A stretch of 64,000 nucleotides of DNA from Isoetes taiwanensis (lineage: Eukaryota; Streptophyta; Lycopodiopsida; Isoetales; Isoetaceae). The notes beneath the pieces are model-generated. The model saw only the letters and a program-made list of their open reading frames with translations. It was not told the DNA's origin and made no database searches. The position numbers and the translations under genes were made by a program. Within the stretch, counting starts at the first letter, position 1; every line of letters begins with the position of its first letter. Of this stretch, positions 1-11,351 are shown piece after piece. The stretch spans positions 4,259,606-4,323,605 of the forward strand of contig JAJEKV010000052.1 of assembly GCA_021234155.1 (NCBI GenBank). The letters are read 5' to 3'.

Positions 1-294
1 TTAAAGAATTATCGCCCACTTTCAGTTCAAAAGCTTGTATTTCTTGGTGATAACACAAGTCATGAGGTCAAAGGCATTGGAAATCTTCATATTGATACTC
101 CTAATGGAGTATAAGTCTTGCGTGGTATTTTACATGTTCCTGGTTTGCGCCCAATCCTGTTTCGGTCTTTAGACTTGCAGATCTTGCTTAATCATTCAGT
201 TTGATAGACGGTGGCATAAATTTATCCAAGATGGATACTTGGAGTTGCTCTGCGAGAAGATCATCTCTACGAGTTTAGGTTTACCGATGATTTT

Positions 295-1226
295 GTGAAA
301 ATGATTGCCAGTGGGAATGAATCGAGCACATTGCGGCATCGTCGTTTTGCACACGTGAACTTCCAATATTTATTGGACATGGCCTCTAATAGAATCGTGG
401 ATGGTCTATCATTGATGCATCAATGGGTGTATGTGAGGCATGTGCTGTTGGAAAGCAACATCACTGTCCTTTCAATGTGAAAGGCAAACGTGCAACACAG
501 CTTTTGGAGCTTGTGCATGCTGATGTATGTGGCCCGCTACCGTATGTTTTGTGTGGTGCACGATATTTCATCTTATTTGTGGATGATTTTGCCCGTAGAT
601 CTTTTGTGTATTTTATCTCTACGAAGTTCCAAGTCTTCACCAAATTCCAAGTGTTTAAAAGAATGGTGGAGACTCAGACTGGCAAAGTGATCCAGAGACT
701 ACATACTGACAATGGTGGAGAATTTACTTCTGCTCAATTCAAGTGTTTTTGTGAAGAGCACGGCATAGCTCATGAGCATACCATTCCTTATTCCCCTCAG
801 TAAAATGGTGTTGCTGAGCGCAAGAATCGTACGATAATCAATGTTGTTTGATGTATGCTTATTCATGCTGGGTTGGATAAGTCATTTTGGACAGAAGCTA
901 TGGCTACTGCTGTTCATGTACAAAATCGAATGGTAAACTCTTCTCTAAAAGGCGTAACTCCTTTGCAAATATGGTCAGGAGTAAAACTAAATGTTCAAAA
1001 ATTGCGAGTTTTTGGTTGTTTAGCCTATGTTCATATTTCAAAAGAGAAGAGAAAGAAGCTTGGTCCAGTCGGCCTCAAAGCCATCTTTGTAGGCTATGTT
1101 GTCGAGGCACAGAAATACCGATTTTATGATATTGCTACGCGAAGAGTCATTACTAGTCGTGACGCAGTTTTTGATGAGTCTACTATGGCTAACATGGTTA
1201 CTTCTCGTCATGACCCTTCTTCGTGA
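295..1226 (+). pseudogene. Copia GAG-pre-integrase plus integrase core, broken
   Basis: The first part (about 320-475) matches the GAG-pre-integrase zinc domain, with LRHRRFAHVN and a following CEACAVGKQH stretch. The integrase core keeps all three catalytic positions: D in HADVCGPL (about 510-535), D in LHTDNGGEF (about 700-726) and E in NGVAERKN (about 804-827). A TAA at 801-803 and a TGA near 849 interrupt the core. The C-terminal integrase part (855-1226) includes KLRVFGCLAYVHI and a GYVVEAQKYRFYD stretch, usual for copia. The protein would insert the element cDNA into the host genome; this copy cannot encode it in one piece. Confidence 0.92.
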
Positions 1227-1569
1227 TTTTTAGCTACTTGCTAGTGAATTAAATTCTAATGTGGATGCTGATAGACCTCCTCATCTTGAACCTGTGAATC
1301 CTTATGTGGATCATAGGTCTTTATATCCTCATGTTGGGAATGAGCTTGTAAATCCTGAAGTGGGAGATGATTTTGTACAGGAGTTTGATTTGTATGATGG
1401 TGCCGATGATGAGACTCCAATATGACGGCAATGGAAGCCCACCAAACAGATCTTGGAATATCATGTTGCTTTAGCTACTAGTGCAGATCCAGTTACAATG
1501 AAAGAGGCTATGTCTTCGTCACAAGCTGAGAATTAGCGCATGGCCATGGAAGCAGAGTTTGAATCTCTT

Positions 1570-2376
1570 ATCAACAAAGGTACTTGGGAGCTTGTTGAAA
1601 TTCCTGAAGGATGAAAGCCAATTAAATGTAAATGGATCTTTCCCTCCAAGTACAAAGCAGATGGCTCGTTTGATAAGTTCAAAGCACGACTAGTTGCGAA
1701 AGGATACTCGCAAGTGGCCGGAATCGATTATGAGGAAACTTTTTCACCTGTTGTTCGTCTCACTAGTTTGAGAGTATTGCTAGCATGTACCGCTCAATAT
1801 GGTTTGTTTGTACTTCAAATGGATGTCAAAACTGCATTTCTCAATGGAGATCTTAGTGAAAAAATCTACATGAGTCAACCAGAAGGTTTTGAAGTACGTG
1901 GTAATGAGAGATTGGTTTGCCGCTTGCGAAAGACTTTATATAGTCTACGACAAGCCTCTTGGGCCTGGTATGTGAAAATGAACTCTTGTCTTATTTCTGA
2001 TAGATTTCTACCAAGTTCTGCAGATTCCAATGTGTATCTTAAGAGAAGTCAAGAACACTTTGTAGTGATTGCGCTTTATGTGGATGATACTATCTTGGTA
2101 TCTAATAACCTCGAATACTTGCAAGCAGTCAAGGGGAGACTATCTTTTGCATTTGAGATGGTTGACATGGGGGAAATACGCTCGTGTTTCGGTATTCAGG
2201 TCAAGCGAGACAAAGACAAAGGTCTGCTTCAACTCTCACAGTCTAAGTATACTGAGACACTTCTTGAGAAATTTGGGCTACTTTCTGCTAAAGATGTCAT
2301 TTCAGTCAGCCAATTCCTTGAAAATCCTGAATCAGCTCACTGGCAAGCTATCAAGCACATCCTAAGGTACTTATAG
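1570..2376 (+). pseudogene. Copia reverse transcriptase, broken and internally deleted
   Basis: The domain starts near NKGTWELVEIP and continues with KCKWIF, ARLVAKGYSQ, the QMDVKTAFLNGDL motif (catalytic D) and the LYVDDTILV motif (YVDD, near 2078-2095). Stops occur near 1533-1535 and 1611-1613; the rest is open from about 1615 to 2376. After KFGLLSAKDV the sequence jumps to VSQFLENPESAHW, skipping the roughly 50 residues that normally carry the TRPDI region, so there is an internal deletion near 2295-2310. It would copy element RNA into DNA; it is not functional as it stands. Confidence 0.93.
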
Positions 2377-2700
2377 CACACTTCTCGTCTGGGTATTGCA
2401 TATCATAAACAGATGGAGCATCCCCTCTCTCTAACAAACTACGTTGATACTAATTATACTGAAGATTAAAGCTTCAAGAAGTCTAGAATAGGTTATTGTT
2501 TCATGCTGCAAGGGGGCATTGTTAGCTGGTTCAGCAGGAAACAAAAGGCTACTGCTATAAGTACATGTGAAAGCGAATACGTGTCTATTTGTGCTGCCAC
2601 TAAGGAGGCCATTTGGTTATGAAGGCTTCTCAAAAGCATTGGAGCAAAACAAATTGAACCGACCACCATCATGAACGACAACAGGGCTGCAGTAGTTTAG
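2377..2700 (+). pseudogene. Copia RNase H, broken
   Basis: Translation of 2460-2700 shows IGYCFMLQGG, VSWFSRKQKAT and STCESEYVSICAATKEAIWL, the hallmark copia RNase H block (S-x-E-x-E-Y). It follows the RT directly, with stops at the joint (about 2374-2376), at 2467-2469 and near 2620. It would degrade the RNA strand during cDNA synthesis. Similarity to the family fades after MNDNRAAV near 2695. Confidence 0.88.
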
Positions 2701-2912
2701 TGAAGAATCCTGGTAGTTTCACTAAAGCAAAGCATATTGAAACCTAATACCAGAAGGCAAGGTTATTAAACATCTAAGTACACACTTCATGACGACAAAT
2801 GCACTAACCAAGCCTTTGGTAAAGAAAAGATTTGTAGAATGTATTCATGGAATGGGAGTGGTACAAGTAGAGCAGGCTGGTACTTAGACCATAAGTACCA
2901 TTCATTAGGGTA

Positions 2913-3347
2913 ACAGACCCTTGGAGACTGCTCTAGTGGATCTTGGTGTCGCGTTCCCGAGACACCGGCATAAATGGGTAGAAGCGACTACTCATAAACG
3001 TCTAGATGGTTTTGCCTAGTTGGTTAAGGGCATGTCGGTTAGGAATGTTACATTTGGTATCAGAGCAGGGCTCGAGTTCGAGTCTCCATGGGGGCAAGTA
3101 TGACCTGAAATACCGTTGGAACAGTAGGTCATGACTTGGTCTTGGACACCACGGGATGGTGTGGTCTATTGTTTGTGATGCTCGAGGACGAGCATAGGTC
3201 TAGTGGGAGAGATTATGACAGACCCTTGGAGACTGCTCGAGTGGATCTTGGTGCCGTGTTCCCGAGACACCGGCATAAATGGGTAGAAGCGACTACTCAT
3301 AAACGTCTAGACGGTTTTGCCCAGTTGGTTAAGGGCATGTTGGTAAG
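2913..3347 (+). repeat. 130-bp direct repeat flanking a tRNA-Met-type primer-binding site
   Basis: Copy 1 (2913-3042) and copy 2 (3218-3347) are near-identical, 305 bp apart. Between them, 3055-3066 reads TGGTATCAGAGC, the complement of the initiator tRNA-Met 3' end used as primer-binding site by plant copia elements (established knowledge), preceded by TTACA as at an LTR end. A hairpin TGCTCG-AGGA-CGAGCA lies at 3180-3195. This looks like rearranged leader/LTR sequence sitting 3' of the copia pol, perhaps from a second nested element. Confidence 0.6.
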
Positions 3348-3503
3348 ACAGTTAGCTCTTATTTGGCCGAAGGGGATCTCTGCATCTTACTTGGCTGAAG
3401 GGGAGTTTTCGCTGGAAGTTACAGTAGTTTTGTTATGTTCTCTAATTTCAGTTTGTGTTGTAGAATTCAGTATAGTTTTGAGTCATTTGGCACTTGTCAT
3501 TCT

Positions 3504-3800
3504 TGAGGGGGAGTATTGAAACATACAAGTCATGACATATATTTTTTTAATTGTTTCTGTCGGTCGAGCATCACGCTTAGGGTTGCTCCTAAGTCTATGG
3601 AGCTAATTCTAGGAATCATGGTGGTAGTTGCTTGCTATTCTAGACACTGCCCTAATTTCTATAAGGAGAAAAGGCTCATAATCAAATATGCTTTTACTGT
3701 TGTCCTATATTTCTTATATCATTTCAATCTTTTGCACCATCAACCTCTATGCCTTTTGTCTACAAAAGCAAGAATTGTCATTGTCTAAGCATAGCACAAC
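3504..3800 (+). repeat. Candidate polypurine tract and 3' LTR of the copia element
   Basis: GAGGGGGAGTA at 3504-3514 is a typical copia polypurine tract and is followed at once by TTGAAACATACAAGTC, a plausible LTR start. The LTR end was not fixed: similarity is lost near 3790-3800, where the sequence changes character. No second LTR copy is in the window to confirm it. From 3800 to 4330 I see no gene or named repeat, only AT-rich non-coding DNA. Confidence 0.45.
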
Positions 3801-4329
3801 AAGATTTCGCAAAATCTAGGATGCATCTGCTGCCACATTTGGAGGTGGAGCTGCTAATTAATTGTTCTTTGCAATTAGATGAGACAAATTCAAATTGGAT
3901 TTAAAAATTGGTCTACTGCATATTTGAATTGTCTGAAATTGGAGTGCAAATCGAGTCAATCAAAGATCTATAAATGCAAAGAGGCTTCAATTTTGGGTCG
4001 AAAATTCAATTTTGGATCTGAGCTCTTTGTTGTTTTTGCCTCGAACAAAAATTTGTGTGAAGTCTCAAAGGGAGATTCATTATTTCAGATCTCTAAATCT
4101 GGTTTGAACCTTGTTTTTTTTTCCCCTGTTACATAGCAGGATATTGTGTTCAAAATATCTGATGACATCCTAGACCTAAAGTTCACAAGGATTTAAGGTG
4201 CAGCATGCCATACCTTGATCGGCACAAACAACAAGCTCATAGACCTTGCTTAATCTGTCGAATCTTTTCTTCAGAAATCCCAAATGAAAATGAGTGAGCT
4301 CATGCGAGAGAGTTGCAATGATCTTTGAA

Positions 4330-5640
4330 GCTTATCTACATTCATTCCTGCTACATTCATGAGGTTGATGAATGATGTCTTCCGCAAATATCTTGATGAC
4401 TTTGACATTATTTCTTCAATGATATCCTCATATACAGCAAAACCTTAGAAGATCATGAGTGTCATCTTCGGTTGGCTCTGCAGAAGTTGGAACGCCATCA
4501 ACTTTATGCCAAGTTTTCCAAGTGTAGATTTGCGACCACCAAGGTCGATTATTTGGGACACATTGTGTCAGTTGAAGGGATAGCAACAAATCTAGCCAAG
4601 ATTGAGGCAGTAAAAGATTGGCCAGTCCCAACGAATGTGTCGGAGGTCCGCAGTTTTTTAGGATTGGCGGCTTATTACCGCAAATTTGTTAAGGACTTCG
4701 CCAAGCTTACAACGCCTTTTACAGACCTTACAAAACATGAGAAGCGTTAGGGATTGGATGGCACACTGGAAGGAGAAGGCCCAGGCCAGATTTCAGTCCT
4801 TGAAGGATGCATTGACAACTGCTCAAGTTCTTACCTTGCCAGATCCTCAGAAGGATAAGTGGGTTGCCACAGACGCCAGTAAAATCACCACAGGCGAAGT
4901 ATTAATGCAAGAAGGTAGGGTAATTGCGTATGATTCTAGAAAGATGAATGATGCAGAGCAGCGATACCCCACGCATGACCATGAATTACTGGCAGTCGTG
5001 GGTGTCTTGCATATATGGAGGCATCACTTGCTTGGAAGACAATTCTAGTTGGATACGGATCACCAAAGTCTCCAATACATTTTTACGCAACCCCACCTCA
5101 ATCTTAGACAGCGACGCTCGATAGAATTTCTGTCGGAATATGACTTTGAAGTACTCTATAAGCCAGACAAGCATAATGTTGTTGCTGAAGCACTTTTCAG
5201 ACATCCATTGGTAACCTGAACGCATTGTAATGCAATTTCCAATCTCACCAGTGAGTTTGGTAGGCAGATAGGGCAGACTCCTTCCTCATATCCTGAATTT
5301 TAGGAAATATGGCAAAGTTTATCCAAAGAAGCCAAAACTGATAAGGAGCTTTCTGCTATTATAAGAAGGAAGGTAACCTTCTTTATTGTAAGAATAAGTT
5401 ATGTGTTTCCCCGAGACATTAGGAGTTCGCAAGCTCATTCTCCACGACACACATAACAGTCCTATACTGGGGCATGCGGGATTTATGAAGACATATTTTA
5501 AGATCCGCCCCAGCCATTTTAAGAAGCACATTCTTGAAATAGCTAAAGGGCATGCTCATCATGCCCACTCCTCATACAGCCAACAAGCATGGCATTCCAC
5601 ATGAAGACGCCATGCATCGAGATAGTCCTACCTGGGATGA
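4330..5640 (+). mobile_element. Degenerate Ty3/gypsy retrotransposon fragment (RT, RNase H, integrase zinc region)
   Basis: The order of pieces is RT fingers/palm remnant (about 4340-4470, degraded YLDDF then ISSMISSYTAK where the catalytic motif normally lies), RT thumb with FSKCRF and LGHIVSVEGI (4490-4750), RNase H with ATDASKITTG and HDHELLAVV (about 4780-5045), a continuation DTDHQSLQYIF (5046-5220), and an integrase zinc-binding start with LILHDTHNSPILGHAGF (5430-5500). Stops and frameshifts lie at about 4450, 4750, 5046 and 5218. It is truncated at both ends: no gag, no protease, no LTR recognised. Confidence 0.88.
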
Positions 5641-7034
5641 AGAAGAGGATGTTCAATGTTCTCTTTGATCGCGAGGTAAGAGTGTGCATACAAAGCAGTG
5701 CCACATAATGTTCATAACCCATTGAATCCTTGCCACTGAGAATATCCTGTACAGAGATCTTGCATGTATATTCTCTCCAGTCGAGGACTTGCTCCGAAGC
5801 CTTTTGAGATGAATTTGTGAAGCTCATACATAGAATATTTGTTCCATTCAATTCAGGCTCAGAGATCTAGAGTAAAAAACTATTTTCAAGCTGCGTATAC
5901 TTGTAATCAACTAATAACATTTGTGAGTGCAGAGTCATGCAAAAGCTTACTATAACTTCTTGCCTGGCCCCAAACAGTTACTTTTGCATCTTTTGAGAAG
6001 CACCTAAACATAATATTCTTGCCTAAATTTTTAAAAACATCGTCTTTTCCCTTGAAGGTGGTTTCAAATTTAGTTCACTGCTGCAACTGCCACCACTAGG
6101 AGCAAAGCTTTTGCATCTACAAACAACACCTCTTTCAACTAAATCTTTTCATGCATATCTTGATCACTTTCCTGAAATTTTTCCCATTTATAAAGTAGAT
6201 TAAATACACTAGTGCTTGTGATTGGCTTGCAATGATTTCAGTTCATGAATTTTATGAACCACAATTATGCACTTGGAAAATGCAAAACATTACAGGGATA
6301 TTTTCAGAGTTTATCATGCATTTAACACCTGTTACTTCCTTTAGATATTTTTCTAATAAGGTATTTTTTCTCTGCAATGTATTCTGATATGGCAGTCTTG
6401 CTGTCAGAATGCTTTTTGCCATTTGAGTGTTCATATTGCAAGCACAAGATCATTGATCCACTTGAATAGAATCTATGAGTGGGCCTGGCACTGAAAGTTA
6501 AAGAACATGTCTTCCTTCAACTCTAATGACTAGCAAACCACCTCAGTTTATACTCTCAAAATTTTTCCAAAAGATATTTTACAATAGAATAGAATGCTTA
6601 TAAGCCTGATTCTGGGTTCCTGAGAGAAAGACCTACACAGGCAAAATAGGCGCAGATCCCTCGGCAGCAGCTTCATTGATTGATGTTTGAGCTCCAGAGG
6701 TAAGATGCCGGTGCAGCTACATGTACAGCGAGTTCTAGATCTTTTGGAATGAAGCATGGGTCTAGATCTTTTGGAATAGAAGTATGGTTCAGTTACTCAG
6801 TTGAAACATCCGCGATCCAAAAGGCAAAAGAGCAATAGGTTTGGAGCAGTCACCAGCATATCCTAGGTATATTCCAACATATACTTAGGATATGCCACAA
6901 ACCACATAAGCGAGGATTTGTCCCCCTAGGGGCAACCCAAAAACAATAACTGCCTCATGATCTAATAAATGGAGATAATGTTTAGCCAATTATATTCCTC
7001 CCCACATTATGGAAGAGGTAATTTTCATTGCCCT
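5641..7034. other. Non-coding stretch, no recognised gene
   Basis: AT-rich sequence without a recognisable coding region. On the minus strand 5650-5865 is open for about 70 codons and ends at a donor-like CAG|GTAGG (near 5626-5632), so a decayed exon is possible, but I recognise no family. Sequence at 6700-6790 repeats CTAGATCTTTTGGAAT twice. Confidence 0.3.
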
Positions 7035-7353
7035 AAAATTTCGGTGAAATTTTCTGGCGGGCCAGGGCGAAGGGGGGGCCGAGCCCGCATAAATCGGCGT
7101 CGCCAAGAAATTTCACCGCAAATTTTCATTAATATGATTCTCGACGAAAAACAGGGGCTTTAAATTTGCCCCCTCATCTTTGTTTCCGGCGAACTCTGGT
7201 AGCCCTTTCTTGGCGGCGCCGCTTCGCAGGGGAAGGTGAAGCCAAGGGAGATCATCGCAGCTGAAGGTGCAAATCAGGTGAAGATCAGCTGCGTTTTTCG
7301 CTCTGAAAGAATCAGTCGTTTGGGGCCGAAATTTCAAGGCCCCTGTTTTTTCC
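7035..7353. repeat. Double foldback (two successive inverted repeats)
   Basis: The first inverted repeat has arms 7035-7060 and 7101-7125, differing at only a few positions, around a GC-rich loop. The second has arms 7146-7173 and 7323-7353, both built on AACAGGGGC...AAATTT / AAATTT...GCCCCTGTT. Between them lies GC-rich sequence unlike the AT-rich surroundings. The structure suggests a small non-autonomous DNA element or remnants of one; no flanking target duplication was identified. Confidence 0.55.
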
Positions 7354-7623
7354 GCAATATAGTTCTCAATACCAAACAATTGTGCAATCAATATAGGTAG
7401 CAAATTAATATGTAGTTGACTATTACAATTCTCAATGCATAGGACCTACACAATAGCTATTTGAAAAATTGATATGAAGTACCAAAATTACTCTACCTAA
7501 CCCCTGCATAAAGCTTGCCCTCCTGCTAGTTTCGAAAGCATCCTAAGAGACATTCGCTCTTTTACATAGAAGCATTGCAAGGATTTCTCTTGTATTAAGC
7601 GCGGAATGAAAGAAAATGGATAA

Positions 7624-8064
7624 CTAAAAATCCACATCCAAACGAAAGACAGGAGGCTCTTTTATGGGGCAAAAATGCTCTGTAAAATGATCTGGGTTAG
7701 GGCTGGACAGAGTGTGGCGAATTAGAGACTGGATCTCAAGCAGAGCCAGTGTAGAGGAGGCTTGAATGTGGCGAATTTTTTCTTCACAAAGAGAGCGGAG
7801 GCCAGGGAGGCAGAAGAAGGCAGCCTCTTCGTGGAGGGCACGGAGAGAGGCGATATCTTGGAGCCAAACGGTGCCGTTTCTCAAGTAATTAAGGACGGAG
7901 CCAAATCTGGAGGGGTCTCGGTCGATCCATATCTCGTTCCGGCCGGCTGGGAGATGGCGCAGGCATGCTGCCAGCATTGAATGTTGGTCCTTGCACAGAG
8001 TCCGGCTTGAGGTCTCAAATCTGAGCCCTCCCACCATCAACACTACTCTGTTCTCTTCCTCCAT
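7624..8064 (-). CDS. Small BTB/POZ (potassium-channel tetramerisation, T1-type) domain protein
   Basis: A 146-residue intact single-exon ORF. Residues 6-97 form a BTB_2/T1 domain: VVLMVGGLRFETSS opens it, followed by LCKDQHSMLAACL, EIWIDRDPSRFGSVLNYLRNG and an EAAFFCLPGL helix; IDRD and F..VLNYLR are family hallmarks. Family members act as oligomerising adaptors, often for cullin-3 ubiquitin ligases (established knowledge); that role is inferred here. The C-terminal 45 residues are unrecognised. The start is the first ATG (MEEENRVV), with stops upstream. No second domain is joined, so the protein is at the short end of the family. It is one of the few intact ORFs in the window, which argues that it is a live gene. 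Confidence 0.82.
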   Translation of the reverse strand: MEEENRVVLMVGGLRFETSSRTLCKDQHSMLAACLRHLPAGRNEIWIDRDPSRFGSVLNYLRNGTVWLQDIASLRALHEEAAFFCLPGLRSLCEEKIRHIQASSTLALLEIQSLIRHTLSSPNPDHFTEHFCPIKEPPVFRLDVDF

Positions 8065-10974
8065 TCCTCAAACAAATCGCTCGCTTTGCCCAAAAACTAC
8101 TTAAAAACTTTTCGAAAAACTGTTATGACACACACACAGTTAACACCAACGGTAGTTAACTGTCTGTCTGTCCCTCCTTCTTTGCTTACAAATCTGCCAT
8201 GTCGGCATGCCTTGCTTTAAATTGAATTCAATTCATTTTTATCCTCCCTGGATTTTGGAAATATGATTGCGAGTTTAGATGCTCCAAGCTAATCCCCGAA
8301 TTAATAGATCTTAAATTCCAAATGTAAACATACTTTAATTTCAACTGGGCTTGGTCACAATCACATATCACGACCTTTATGGGACTATATGAAGAGCCAA
8401 ATGGCCAAAGCCTTAGAGTGTTGATGTTATTAGATTGCTGATGACATTGCATTCGATCCTTTTTCTAGTTGAATATCACCACATGCAGTTATCTATTGTT
8501 TGCGTTTGGCTTACCAAAGTGACAATTAGTAGTTGGAGGACAACTACGACATGACTCGGCTTCCATCCCTTTTTTCTGCAGACGACATGGTGGTATAATA
8601 ATGCATGATTTCCTATCAATTTGCGACTAGAAACTAGTGATGATATTGTTGTCACTTTATGGATTTTTGGAGGAAGTAGATAGGCAATGAAGCTCTAGAA
8701 CTCTTGGTTCAAAGAAGGTGCAAAGTTTTGTCATGCTTATATCATATGGATTTAGGGATTTTTCCCTTTGCAGAAGAAAGATTTGAGCTTGGCTTTGCAC
8801 TTGCAGTAGAAGGCATTTCCTACTCAAGTTATCGCAAATGCTTTGCAAATCATAGTAATTAAGGGTGAGAATCTATACATGGTTACAAAATTACTAGTAG
8901 GGTACAATTTTTGGCGAAGCATATAAATACATAAGCACTACGAGAGCACAATGAGAAGACTCGGACCATCATGACCGTCAAAACTAATCAAGGGCTACAA
9001 TTCCTTAATATGAGCCCAATGCTTCGTAATTGTAGTGGCTCTCATTTGTGGCATTTGGTCTACTTCACCAAATAAAGCAAGCTATGGCTCATTGGAATCA
9101 CATCCAAAAATAAGAATAAGTATGAAATCACAACTTCTACATGCGCATATTTCGAGCACAGTCATGAAAAATCAGATCAGGATTGCCTTAGAGTAGAAGC
9201 CAATATCTCATTAAATACTTCACGGAATTGATTGCCGTCAGTTCCATTGAATTCTAGTAGAAAGACATCCTAGGACAGCAAGTTTCAAGTAAATCCATTG
9301 AGTATTTTCATTCCAAGAGGGAAAAAAACGATTTCTGATGTTTTACCAAAAAAAGTTAATATCTTACAAACTACACCGCAAAATTTGATGACGTCTATTT
9401 CTTTGGATTCATAATGCAAAAATGTCGTTAGAGGTCGAGTTTCAGATCATTCCATAGAGAATTGGTAGTGAAGCTAAAAAACGATTTATAGTATCTATAA
9501 AGGAAAAGCATATATCTCACAAATGGCCGTCCTATATTATAATGTTATTCCATAAATCCTGGATTTGGATCCAGCCCTAGATCTGACGGCCCATAAATAA
9601 TTTGACTAGATCGAAGGGTCCATGACATCCATTGGTCGAGAATTGATGCATTTAGGGCTATTGCAACCCCAGAAAACAAGGGGCTTTTGCTTCCGGTAAC
9701 TACAGCGGCAACCAGACATTGTTTCTTAGATGGTTTTTGTTTCTCGGTTGGTTTTTTCTATTCAAGTCTGACTTCTTTTCTAGCTCCCGCCTATGGCAAA
9801 TCAGCATGCCTAAGTCTGAGTATGCAGGAGCTTTGTGAGCTCACGACCATTTATGCCATGGTTTTGGCATTTGGCTATGTAATTTCAGAACTTGAGTTTA
9901 GGGATATTGCATCCCTAAAGGGATGCCATGATTTTAGTTATGGTTTTCGCTGTTAACATTTCATCAGACATGACTATGGCTTGCAAGCCCTAGAGGAGCT
10001 TTGTCGCCCAACGTAGCCCTTTTGGTGGAAACACATGGTGACGACATAGCATTTACGACACTATATAGATGGAAACACAAACCCAAAAATTGATATGGCA
10101 TATGGTGATGTCAGAGATTTGCCCTCAAAAGATTCAAAGGTTCCGGAATCAACGAGTTGGTGAGCAAATTTCTTCTAGAATATGAGATATACAGCTTTAA
10201 CCATTAGATATTACAATAACTATGGGGAGACTGTATTTAAAATTCTACTCTACATGCACTGTTTCTAGCAAAAAGGTGTTGTTATGGAAGGATCTGTTGC
10301 AAATTTTGTTAAAACAGAATAGCTTCTTGAAGTTAATGGCTTTGCAGCTTCATATGTTCATGTATATTATAGACGACCATTTGCCATTAGGAATTGAAGC
10401 ATACATTTGAAGGCGTTTTGCCCAAGAACTTTGAACATTTACCTTTAGGATTGAAGCATTTGCCTTTAGGAATTGAAGCATATGTCAGAAGGTATTTTGT
10501 CCTTAGACAATGGAAGTTTATATTATAGTTAATTGTTAATGGGAAACTTGCTTAATCAATACTCTCTTGTTAGATCTAAAGAAAAAAATAAATAATCGCT
10601 CCTATGCAACATAGGCGTTATTGTAAGTTGCCATAACTCAAATAGACTAAAGTATTAACATGACTATAATAGTACAATTGGGACTTAAGCAAAGGAAAAT
10701 GTTGCTACTGTTTGAGGACCGTTGCTGACAAGATAAAAAGATTTTTTAAAGAATACTTCAATAATGTAATTGGGTTCTTACAATGATTCAATCAAAGCTT
10801 AAATTGAGGCATAGAAGAAGATATCTAATTGGACCTTAACAGTATTGTTGGTTATTATTTACATGCCTTTGCTTATGCCCAACAATGCAAGGCACTTTAA
10901 CTTACCTCTCTAATGTTGAAAATACTTTATGGGTCCTCACTATGTTTGTTGGTCATTAATAGGGTCCAAATGTA
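8065..10974. other. Intergenic stretch upstream of both host genes
   Basis: The divergent intergenic space between the BTB gene and the FTR gene. It is AT-rich, and the open frames in it are short and show no family. A (CA)n run with AGTTAAC lies at 8129-8145, in the likely BTB promoter region. Two similar phrases (GCCTTTAGGAATTGAAGCATA) recur at 10380-10480 as short degenerate repeats. No RNA gene was recognised. Confidence 0.4.
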
Positions 10975-11103
10975 GCCCAACAACGCTGGGCTTGGTTACA
11001 AAAGTTACAAAAGCTGAATTATCACTGCACGCATTTCTTATTTCGGCCAAAATATTTACAAGCTCGCAAATTATGCCCAGCAAGGCTGGGTACTGTTACT
11101 AGT
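10975..11103 (+). mobile_element. Helitron-like 3' terminus (hairpin + 8 nt + CTAG|T)
   Basis: A hairpin CCCAGCAAGGCTGGG (11076-11090) is followed after 8 nt by CTAG (11099-11102) and then T. This fits the Helitron 3'-end rule of a short GC hairpin followed by CTRR with insertion before T (established knowledge). A related weaker hairpin GCCCAACAACGCTGGGC lies at 10975-10991. A second copy of the pattern with the same 8-nt spacer is at 24384-24412. The 5' end and any RepHel coding region were not found, so this is probably a non-autonomous copy. Confidence 0.5.
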
Positions 11104-11230
11104 AAAATGTAATGATGTCTGTTCCATTAGATTGGGGATGCAAAAACAAATTAGAAGGTCAAGTTTGAGTCAGTTTCATGAAGAATTCTTGTGAATCATC
11201 CAAAAAATTACTTAGTCGTATGCTTGTCTG

Positions 11231-11351
11231 AATATGTAGCATTATAACAGGGGTTTTTTTTGTGATTTTATATGCTTTTTGGCATGGTTTTCATATGATT
11301 TCATGGGCGTATTTCATAGAACGTACTAATGCGTACATCTAGAGTGCGCAC
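11231..11351 (+). repeat. Dispersed ~120-bp block, copy 1 (upstream of the FTR gene)
   Basis: Starts AATATGTAGCATTATAACAG and runs through a T-rich stretch, TTTGGCATGG, TTTCATGGGCGTAT and ATCTAGAGTGC. It is roughly 90% identical to 29492-29612. Both copies lie a little downstream of a GC hairpin (11076-11090; 29121-29137) and upstream of exon-like sequence. It may be internal sequence of a shared transposon or a duplicated promoter segment. Confidence 0.6.

Larger units (their letters stand above)
1..2880 (+). mobile_element. Degenerate Ty1/copia LTR retrotransposon, internal region (5' part outside window)
   Basis: The plus strand carries, in copia order, a GAG-pre-integrase segment, an integrase core, a reverse transcriptase and an RNase H. 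Integrase before RT is the copia order (established knowledge). The 5' LTR and gag proper are not in the window. The frame is broken by many in-frame stops, for example TAA at 801-803 between the integrase SPQ and NGVAERKN motifs, and by a deletion inside the RT-RNase H linker, so the copy is inactive. A candidate primer-binding site, polypurine tract and LTR follow downstream (2913-3800). The family is certain; the exact borders are not. Confidence 0.93.

Noticed and set aside
5543-5640. Minus-strand WNAMLVGCMRSGHDEHAL, similar to a pentatricopeptide repeat
   Set aside because: Only one partial motif, followed by stops, and it overlaps the plus-strand gypsy integrase remnant; probably chance or an unrecoverable scrap.
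7762-7980. 72-codon plus-strand frame opposite the BTB gene
   Set aside because: It is the antisense shadow of the intact BTB domain.
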